A DNA stretch of 64,000 bases. Origin: Capitella teleta (taxonomy: Eukaryota; Annelida; Polychaeta; Capitellidae). Below, one piece after another: positions 49,701 to 61,200 of the stretch. The notes beneath the pieces were generated by a model. That model did no database searches and had not been told where the DNA came from. It worked only from the letters and a program-made list of their open reading frames with translations. How positions within the stretch are numbered: position 1 is the stretch's first letter; every line of letters starts with the position of its first letter. The DNA is taken from the NCBI GenBank assembly GCA_000328365.1, contig KB306678.1, positions 74,869-138,868 on the forward strand, given 5' to 3'. The position numbers were made by a program, and so were the translations under genes.

Positions 49701-52216
49701 TCCTTCATCTAAGAAAAATATACTCCACATTACGGTTTCGCTATTGTTCTGCGAATGGGTTTGATATAAGTAATGTATTTAGATGGAGTGAAGGTTTTAT
49801 TTATCTGTTTAAGTGGAATAGGTTAAGTTGTGTACAATAAAAAAAACTCTTTAGAACGAGGCGGAGCTGTCAGGTGACGAGACACAGGGGAGTGTTTGTT
49901 TCCTTCTCTTGCCGCTGAATTTCGTGAGTTTATCTTTGGGTTGTGCTTTCTCGGGTGGCGTTGGGACAACAATACTCGATAGACAGCCAAGCAGTGTTGT
50001 CCCTACCCACGGAGGTCCAACATTACGTCATTATAACCTCACATATCGAACACATTACAACTCTCAAGATTCTCTAGTTTATTCACCACTATTTTGTGCT
50101 GTTGATAAACCGACACAACTTCGATATTTGTCCGATATTAATTTGGACATCGTAGATTCTTCTGAAGCAGAATAATTCCGAATGTATTGCAACAACAAAA
50201 TAGCTGATCAAGGGATTTTAACGCTCTACTCTGTGTGTACACTCGAATTGTTCAACTAATTACTAATGTGTGGGGTAAAAGACGAACGAAGACAACACAC
50301 TTAAACCCCACACGAAGCTCACTCGACATTCTCGAGTTCAAAAAAAGCCGTGTTCATTAGGAACACGTGGAGTGCGATGGTTTTTTTTTTGTTTGTTTCG
50401 TGGATGGGGGGGGGGGGTTATCTTGTGTGTGAGTTACAATGCAAGGTAGATGATCGCTTCTTCCGTGATGATGAAGGACATGTTTGTTTATGTCATGTCA
50501 AACTCGTAATGGGTTGGTTTGGGAATTAGCACTCTGTAAGGGTCAGTTTATGTTGATGAATGTGATACGGTAAATGACCAGTCGACGTACGGCACAATCT
50601 CCATGAGATTAGCAGAGATACTGGGTTTAGCACCAAGTAAAAGCAAAGCTGGATCACTCCACATCTTCTGAACTGATTCTTGAAATGAGCGGTGAGTCCG
50701 AACTGCGTACTATCTCGTTAATCCGACTCAACCGGATTTAGGATTTGACAGATGGCAGCATTTCTCACCTGCACCCACGTGTGTTCTATTTCTGACCACG
50801 CAACCCTTCTGTAGTCCTTTGGTGTAAGTGAGCAACCACAGGCATCCCTCCAAAGATGCCTCCGAGCGATCCTGATCTTACCTATAATTCCATTTCCTGT
50901 GAATCCGGTATGCTTTCCAGATGAAAACTCAAGTGGAACGGATATGACATCACGCATAAATTAAGAGTTCTTCAATCCAACCAGATCTCTTGCAAGCTTC
51001 GTCGTATATTTACGAGCATTCGTTTCATATATACGTTCCTACTAACAGGGAGAGGGAAAAAAAGACCCACTCTCCCTTGCTACATTACACCCAATTACAA
51101 CAAACATCAAAGAAAACAGAAACCAATAAAAACGTCGTTTGTGAGAAACAACCTCGAATGTACTATATTATCGCTCACTGGTCGCTTAGGTCAATAAGAA
51201 CTGGCAAACTTTTCCCTCGTGTTTTGCGCTATGAATTAGTATTTGTATAAAGATTTGATCGCGTGGAAGTAATGCTGACAAATGGCGCATTTTCTGCTCA
51301 CTTGCACTTGAAGAAGCCGACTTCTTTCATCAGGACGACGTTTCAACCAAAGTTGACAGCCGACTTCTCCGTTCTCTCATCTCGCTCTGTTTTATGTGCG
51401 ATTTTCGTGCTGACAGTTTTTTTTTTTTTGCACTGAAAACTCTCGCCAAGAAGCTTCTGGTGGAAACGCCATTGCAGCAATATATTAGTACTCAAAGGCA
51501 AAACGTTTATGAAATCCCCAGCAGAATAAACCGGATGTAAACTGACCAATGAAAAATACTGATTCCAACGTGTTTATGTTTACACTGAATGATATTTGTA
51601 GCATTTTGCCCGATACAAATCCTGCTGTGATATCATTGCAGACTGCTCCATGATAAGTGATAAGGTTCAACGTAGGTCAACACTCGAGTCCATACAGTTG
51701 TCTGCTTGTGTTGATATTTAATTCTGTATACGACTGCTCTTCGAGTGAGCAGCGTCTCTTGTATGGGTAACCAATGGAACAACCTGCTCAATTACGCTTC
51801 ACCAGGTTCATCATTCCCTGGATTTGACCTTTGACTTTTGATTACAGGTCCTCCCGGTCTTCCAGGTGAGAAAGGCAGAAGAGGCATCAAGGGCGAATCT
51901 GGATCACCGGTGAGTACCTCATTACGTCACTATTACATCATCCCTATTAGAAACTATAGTCGTAATATAAGTCGATGTGTTTATAGATTTAGATTCATTT
52001 TGTAAATTAGTTATTACATGTTTTAGTTTGTATAATTATTATGATAACTGGTATAGTGTAATTTTAATTAGTCTATATATATTTTGTAAATTTTTGATTT
52101 TGAATTTTAGTTATTTATGTTTTTATTTATTTTTATGTAGCATGCCGCGCATGCGCTCTGGTCGCTGCTGTTCTATATATGCATGAGTTTGTTATGTATA
52201 TATCTCTTGCATTATC

Positions 52217-52249
<33 letters not shown>

Positions 52250-55200
52250 CCGAATCTCGACATGATTTGAATTTAAATAGAACAGAATAAAATGTAGATC
52301 ACTTGGTTTGGTAATTTTCAGATACCCTAGTTTGACGTAGTAATGCTGATCATGAAATAGCTTGTAGTATCTACCCTTATTCCAATTAAATATAGGACAT
52401 ATCAACTCCCCTACCAAATCTCCTTTATATGTTGTCACGATAATATTTGAAAGTTTGAATATGAACCAAATAGAGATTAATTTGAGATGCGCAGCTTTTT
52501 AATTTGACTCGGCGAATATTTCTCGTTGTTACAGGGACTTGTGGGAATGCCCGGACGAAATGGTTTTCCGGTGAACATACAAATATATCATAGATTTTGA
52601 TTTTTTTTCTTCCGAGGATGGGTTTTACTTTATAGACTTTATGCTATAACACAAGTAGAAATCTAATAATTGTTTTGGGTGCTTGTGGTGATGAACTTTA
52701 AAAGAAGGTGGAAGGAATTAATTCATTGACCAAACATTTCTTCTTGTAACACTCTCTTTCTCCACTTCCTGGGTTGAATATTTTTTTTTCTCCGAGGAGT
52801 TCCTGTAACAAACAAATAGATTAACAACACTCGAGAGTTTTCCGCTTTTATTAAAGTGCTTCCATTGTTTCGTTATATTTCGAATGTTATTTCTCCAAAC
52901 CACGTGACCAGCGCATCTGATCGGTGGCGCCGCCTGGCGGTTGCTGCGCGCATTCCATTTCAGGGCATTCAAGGCCTGCCTGGTTGGCCTGGACCAAAAG
53001 TGAGTGGCGCGCTACTAACATATTCATGAAACACCCTATATTCAAATTTACACACAAATTTCACGACAAAATACGAAAAATAATCATTTCCACTTAACAG
53101 CGAACTTAGACAAGACATTCGTCGCTCAGCACTCCATTAATCTATCGCTGAAATCGAAGATTATCCGCCGGTGGTGCCGTCTAGCGATAACGCCATTCAA
53201 TCGCAGAGTCAAGTGAAATGCACCCGGAAGAGAGTCATCGGCGCTCACAGAAGCACTCAGCTCTCTCTCGATCTTGATTCGATTAACGCTCGACAAATTG
53301 TGCGTGAATAAAACTGTTTACGGATAACAGGTGCTAAAATCCTGCTCATCAATCGCACGTGTCGATGCCAGCGGCCATGTTGGCGCCGGTGAATAGGGAG
53401 CATTCATTTCGTTAAAATCGACTAAACAAATTTAGCAGAGAATTCCTGACAATTAACACAATGATGCCGGTTATAAAAACAGGGTATTCATTTATCTGCC
53501 AAGAACGAAGGTTAGCTGTCGAAGTGAGCTAATCTATTGGAAAATCTGACATTTTGTTGGCATTTCATCGCTTCTAGGAATTAAGTGGCGTCACGTAGAG
53601 TTGTGCAGTCGCTCGCCTCCGCACGGATCTCTGGGATCCACTCGGCTGGATCCCCCCCGGATCCCATCAATGACGCAGGATTTTTATCCCAGAATTGTAT
53701 CAATAATTCCTGGCGTCATGAAAAGCAGCTCTGAGGTGAAAGGTCGTGACCTCAACGAGAAGCTGTTTTGTAATATTTTATGGTTGACCAGAGACGCATT
53801 AAAGGTGAGCTTCTCTTGATGGGAACATACCACGCCTATACGAGAGTGATATCCGGTGTGAAATCAATGTTTCTACTGGAGGGGATTAGCCCTTCTGGTT
53901 CGCTCTATACCTGCGCCTTTGCTACACGCAAGACCGCGGATTCACACTTTGATGTTCCCTGTTCTGCCTCTATTATCGCCCAGAGAAAAAAGAAAACCAG
54001 AGTCGATTTTCCAGATGCGGTTTGATTCGATGTACAGGAAGTCTTGCGATTCGGGCGGCTGTAGAACCCGGAGGAATCAGCCGCGTAAACAAAAGACAAT
54101 TTTCAAACAGGAAATACTAGATAACGATTCCAGTAGCAAAACAAATTAAGACTTAAATCTAATAACAACATAGTCAAGTTTCATCACTTTACCCAAACAT
54201 TTCATCGTTGAATGACACATGATATGCAAATGAAGCCGAATTTACATAATTACCAAGCACAACCACACAACAAAGAAATATTACTAACCTTTATTTTATT
54301 TATTTTTGGTAATATTTATTCACTGTGCACAATTTTTGAATTTCTGTTTAATGTCACACAAAGTTGTTTTTTGTATCCAAAGCACATTGCGTGTTGGTTT
54401 CCTTATGTGTGGTTCGTTCCCATCGTGTACAACATATAACAATTAATTGTACTGGCTAATTGTTATACTGTCGTTGAAGTAATTGCTATTTCACCTTTAT
54501 AACCATGCTGTTCATCTCACACAGGGACCGCTTGGACCGAGAGGAAGCAAGGTGAGGTTCTGTTCATTACTATAATATTATACTAAATATCATAGATCTA
54601 GATACATGAAATATATGTACATGTTAAACATATGGCAGCGTAGACACGTAGTGCATTATTCACATTTTAATGAGATTACACGACGTATACGTTTACGTAT
54701 TGTTATACTTTGGACTTAATTCATACGTTAAATATATCTTAAACTGTCCATTGATATCCAAGCTTAATTAATCTGTTTCGCAAGTGGTACAAATTAGGTC
54801 ACTCTCATTGCGAATCTATGTCAAGCAACAGAAGGTCACGCCCCTAGAATGGAAACCCAATAAGTACCCGATGATCCACGATCTTGCAATCGTCCGATAT
54901 GTCGGTAGCGAAGCAATTCCGCGGCACCACATCAGTTTGTTTATTTTCGCAAAAAGAAGTTTGGATTGGCACGCACCATCCGTGCACCCCAGCTGCAGCC
55001 GAGACTCAAGTTCCTCGGAGACGAATCAGCAAAGATGAACAATGTTTCGTTTGAGTTACAAAGCTGTTTGTCGCACCTCATCAGTAAACTGACCATCAGC
55101 GTTGAAGGGAGAATCTCACCTTTGACCCGGAAGCAGAACGTTGCTTGTCCTTTTTTGAGATGCCGAAGCAAAGATTTCGTTCAACTTGCAATATGTACAG

Positions 55201-58200
55201 CGCGGCTGTTTATAATGTGAAGTATAGATTGTGAAACGTTAACGTTTAATGGACGGTGGAAAGACACAGGAGCAATTCAGACCTAATATACCAATGATTT
55301 TAAGCCCCAAACTGACGCACAGAATCTCACAGAACGGGTTCTTCGTCGGTGTTAAATTTGGTTAATGGGATTAAGATGGGCTTCGACACCAGGATAACTC
55401 ATCCTGTTTCACCTTGAATAATCTGTACGCAAGTTTTACAACTTGTTTTCCTACCGAAAGGGTTCTCCTGGAGACTTCCCCAACTATCTGACGGAACTCA
55501 TAGGGGGAAGAAGAGGCCTTCCTGGCCCTCCGGTAAGTTTGATCCATGTTGTTATATAATGTACCTGGAAATATTGGGGGATTTGCGAACATTGCTACTG
55601 CAACACCTGGGAGTGGGATATCTGAATCCTACGCAATAATCACCCTTGATCCCTCCGCCAAACTGAATAAGAAGGAGGGAGAAAAATAAAGATGATTTGT
55701 TTACGTAAGGGTCGTAATAAGATTGGCACGGGTTGCATCTTCACGCAGTCGGCTCAAAAACCGTATGCACACCCAATCGGGCGTACAGGAATCTTGCGCG
55801 CTTTTGAGTAATCGATCTACCGTATTCCTCCCTTGCGCCGCTCCATGACTGATTGCGCGCATATCTCCCTGAATGCTATTTGATCCTGGCTTCTGAGCTG
55901 GCGCGCTGCAAGGGTGAGGCGTCGACGGGCGTCTATTACCGTTCGGTATGTAATGGGCCTATTGACGGACAGTATAAGCGGCGATGCGCACGCCGTGATT
56001 TAGGTGTCATACCGCACGGCAATTCGGGGTGATTTATTGCATTTACATTTCTCTGCTTTATTCCGCGTGTACTGGATTTCCCGCCACTTTGGAATGAGGA
56101 AATAGCGTGAGAATCGGGAAGCAATTTTAGCTTCGGGTTAAATTTGTCTATAAATTTTTTTGTATGACACATTATATACAATGCATTCACCTTGAGGTGT
56201 GTTAGATTATGTATAATATCAGCAGGGTTTTTAAATATAGACTGCGTTTAGTCGATGCAGATGTTATCGACATTGTTTCCAGGTCCTGTTGAGCTCGTTA
56301 GCCCTGTTCGGCAGGCTGGCTCTTCCTGGTTTTCCCCGCCCTGTAGCATTTACAATTACACGTAACTACAAGGTCTTGTGAAGCCTTGACTTCAGATTGA
56401 ACCACTTTGCTCTTCGTCGTTGTTTCTGTGGCTGCAATTATGAATGGAAAAACGAATCTAATTTCAAGAACATATTTCCACGAATTTACCATTCCTTGGG
56501 TGCCAGTTAGCAGCGAAAACAACTAAAGAATGACCTACAAATTGCCATTGTTTATTTGCAGGGTCCGAAGGGCGGAAGAGGCTACCCCGGATTTCCGGTT
56601 GGTCAATGACGTCACGATAGAACTCCCGCACAGAACTAACAACACCATTCAAAACTGAAAAATCCAAAACCCGTTTTTATTTTATTTCTTTCATTTCAAT
56701 GAAATGGTGACCACGTGTGCTGGTCCTTCCATTTCATTTGACCACTGTTCATATTACATGTTGTTCGTGTTGCGAAATTGCTCGGAGCAAAATCGGAGGT
56801 CGCAGTTTCGCCAGTCTGGTTATATTATATTTTGCAATGGTCCCTCGCAAGGAAGCACTTTAATTCTACTTTCTTTCCTCCTTTTACCTCTTCTGTCTTC
56901 GCTGTGTGGCTTTGAAACTAACCCCAACACAAAACAATAACACCAACGATTAAAAACTCAATTTATTACGTTCAAGTAATGCTATTTTATTGATAAACTT
57001 TCCAGTCGTAATTTACAATTATTGTTATCGTTAACCAACTTACCTTACTCACAGGGACCCATCGGTTTGAGCGGACCGAAAGGTGATGGGGTAAGATATC
57101 TACCACTGAATACCATTAGATATCAATATTTATCTTTATTTATTTTTTAACAGGGCGATCACGGACCGAAAGGCGACAAAGGCAGCCCAGTTAGTATAAT
57201 GTATATACAATATGCATGATATATTGCACGTGGAATGCAATAAACTATGATATAATGAAATTATGCTATATTTGGCAATGGCTTGAAAAAATGGCTTCAA
57301 ATAACTATAGTGTTGCCACGTTATAATTTAAAATTCCTCTCAGCCAATCAGCTGTCCTCACAGAAGATGACGATATTGCAAACCTTTAGAATTTCTACGG
57401 TTGACCAATGAAAGTAATTTCGATGCCTTTTTTTTTTATTTCAGGGCATTAAGGGCGATCGAGGCAAAACAGGAGACCCTGGTTTGCCAGGATTCGACGG
57501 TTTGCCTGGACCCAAGGTGCGAACATGAATTAACAATAATTTACATATAATTAAAGCTGAAATCAAGCGCTTCTCTCAATGGGCTCTGTTGAATTAGTTC
57601 GTTGGCCAAACTTTTGCTTACCACGAGAAGTTCTACACATAACAGTCGATCTACATAAGTACATTATGTCTTTGTGATGAACGCTTTGTGTGGGTATAAC
57701 CTATGCCGAATGGTACAGAGATAAAACCCAATAAATACAGAAAAACAATATGCCCTCACACATCACACCCATGATCAAAAAACGCACTAAGAAACCGCGC
57801 ACACCGGAAGTGGCGGTGGATCGCCAGGAATGTTCTCTATTGTAATAGCTTATTCAAGGAGAATAGACGTTGAGAGAGGTAGCTGATAAATCTCACCTAT
57901 ACAACAGGTGATTCCCCCAAACCCTTCTACTGAAGCTTGCCAGAGTTATGTTTATCAGAACTTGTATCAACTAGTACAGCCTCGAGAAGTGAACAGATAC
58001 ACGCAACTATAAGTCTGTAGTTGATTAACTCCCGGTATTATGTAACGCTATGTATAGTCACACACACATGCGGATGGCGTTGTTATGATACTTGCTTGGG
58101 TGAGAATCTGCGTATAGCGTATGAAAGATGATCACGAAATAATTATAAACAGTGGAGGCTGGTTAGCAAGAAGTTGTGGGTTTGAAATATGAGAGGGTTT

Positions 58201-61200
58201 ATTTCTCAGTGAGCTGATCTAAAATACTATGAAAACATTCGGGGTTTCCAGTGCAATAAATTTAACTTTGTGGAGTGCATGGGTAATGCTGGTGCATGTT
58301 GGGGCTTGGGTTGATTGCACCCGGCGACCAATAAAATGCTGTGAACTCACGCCCCCAGGTTTCTTCCGGAAAACGATCAGTCAGGCTTCACGACGGCACA
58401 TTTGGATTCGCAGAAGTTATCACGATAAAGGTGACGTCATGGCTGCCATTATCTCGTGACGTCACTGATTTTCAAAATTCCGCTTATTACAGGGTTCTTT
58501 GTATGAAATTATCACTCTGAAGGTTAGCCGTTTATATCAGCATGTGTTACGCTCCCAATTCCTGCATGAAGTCATGACCCTGACCTAGTTATATATACAC
58601 TGTGTTTATATACTTATATACGTTCTACGTTTGAACTTCCACACCTTCCCAAAGCATGCAATAGGCTTTTGTTTTGTTTATAACATTCATCATCTTGCTG
58701 TCAACTTTTGTTTACCAAAGTAGTTATCATTTACAGTGTATATACATGTAACTTCTTCTCATAGAGGGCATTACATAAGCACACCATGGATATTATTTAC
58801 GTATGTTTCAGACTGTTTATTGATTATTATATATTTAAAATTTGGTGTAATATAAAGAATTTAAGTTATGCGTACCCAGCAACAGGTTTTAGACATTAAA
58901 CCATCGCATGCACATTACTGCATACCTTGAGTATGCCACTACGCCACTATGGGTTGTCCAAGATTTTTAATTTTTACTCATCAAAATAGTTAGTCTTGAT
59001 CATATTTGAGCTGTACATGTATTTGCAATGCATATTATAATTTGCTAAATGATGGGCCGATTTTTAGAAAGAAACTGTTTTCCACATCTTCCCTCTTTAA
59101 ACATTTGGTTCTTGGCTTTCACATGCTAGGACTAAGCACGTCAATCATATTCGAGTTTAGCCACGTGGATCTTACGTGTAGAACCCTATAGATCATTGAC
59201 TTTTCTTCAGCATGAAACCCCCCAGAAGCACCTCTTACCTCTTTCCAAATGCCTACTACTTCCTGCATGTGACTAACAATTGCATGTTTTGATCTTATAA
59301 GGGGGATCGAGGCCCTCCAGGGTTCCATGGTGGTCTGAATGATGACTGGATTGAGCGTGTCACTGCCTTGAAGGTAAGGTTATGTCTAATCTCTGAGGAC
59401 CACATCTGCTAGGGAGGCAGTGACCTTCTAGTAGAGTTCAGCCATTCCTAAACACAATTTATCAGCAATATTATACGCTTAGTTTAGGAATGCATGGATT
59501 TATTGTCTTAGCTTAAATTGACCTAGAATGAGTTCTTTGCTTGAAGTTAGTTTGTTTGCTGGGCCTGTGTTGCTCTTGTAAATATTTTGTTTTCCTGTTC
59601 AAATTGCCGCCACATTTCGCTACATAACCTTTCTCACATTTTTGCTTTGAGCAATCAGCTGTTGCGAATACAGAATCTTCTGGTCTAATCGGTTCTGACT
59701 GGCGTTTCTGTAAGTGCTAAGAACAACATTACTGTGTAATGAACAACGCTTTCTTCAATGGGAGAAATAACTAGCAATTTATCTGCTCAAATCACGTGGA
59801 AGTTGGCACTATTACATGTAACTGTTATAAAATGTATCTATGTTTCATGACAGAAATATGCATAAAACAATAGGTTATTGCATGTAGAAGAATTCAGAAA
59901 AATCAGTCTCCAGTCACTACTGATTTACTTCCAGGCTAATGAATGCTATTAAATGCCTTCTCACTCCATATGCAGTTGGTTAATTCTACCACATTTGTGT
60001 TACAAATTTGCTGTAATAAATTCCTCTGTATCATTTTATAAGCATATGACTATATGCAAATATTTTAACTTGGGCATTATTGAGATATTTGTTAACTGAA
60101 TGCCTCATTTTGTGCTTTACAGGGAGAACCAGGAGACCCTGGGCCATCTGGAAGACCAGGACAAGAAGGACCACCAGGATTGCCAGGATATGATGGAGAT
60201 GATGGAATTCCTGGAGCAAAGGTATGATTCACACCTGCACAGCCAGAACTCCAATTTATATCTCATCTAAGGGCGTATTGGTGTTTTGTGCATTAATTAC
60301 ACCATGTGATCACTATGGAAGGGATTTGTCATTACGGCATGTGACATGCTCACATGGAAAGGCCATTTGTCATTACTGCATGTGACATGATCACATTGAA
60401 TGGCCATTTGTCATTACTGTATGTGACATAACACACAAGTGTTCATCACAATTGCATATTATTATGTGCAAAATGATCATAGTTTGGACTGTTGTTAGGA
60501 ATGTGGTCAGGATGATATTTGGAAGCAAGCTTAGTGTATTGAGTCCTTTGAAATAACCGTTTTTCTTCACTCAAACAGAACTGCTAATTGAATGCCACTA
60601 GTCTATTCACCAATAAGACTCGAAAACCCATATTGAATTTCTTTTCTGCCCTGTATCATGATCACTGTTTATTGACTCGTCTGACATACTTTGCCCCAAG
60701 GATGCGACCTCTCTATAACAATTGTCTCTGATGCTCATTCCCCCTTGCTGTTCTGTTTACAGGGAGATATAGGAATGCCAGGGATACCAGTGAGTGTTTT
60801 CTTTATACCCGAGAGGGCACTCGGCTAAACAGTGATCTCTTCTAGGGAAAAGACGGAGCAGAAGGACCTGTGGGATTACCCGTAAGTGGAATATTTCCAT
60901 TTCCCCCAATTGCTCAGATGGAAAACAGGAGTAGCTGTTTCTCCCAAATCATTGTTGTGTATAAATTTCTGTGAACCAGAACATTTCCAATTTTCCAGTG
61001 ACCTTTATTTTTTACTCACCTGGTGAGCTCAAGTCTGAGTTTGTGGTAGTTTATTTGCACATATAAATGTGCGTAAATTTTGGATTTATTGAATGTATGA
61101 ATTAGTGTGCTTGGCAAAGAATTACGTTCAGCATGATACACATTCAGGGAAGAATTGGACCTCAAGGCCAACCAGGAGAAATTGGTAAACGTGGATTCCC

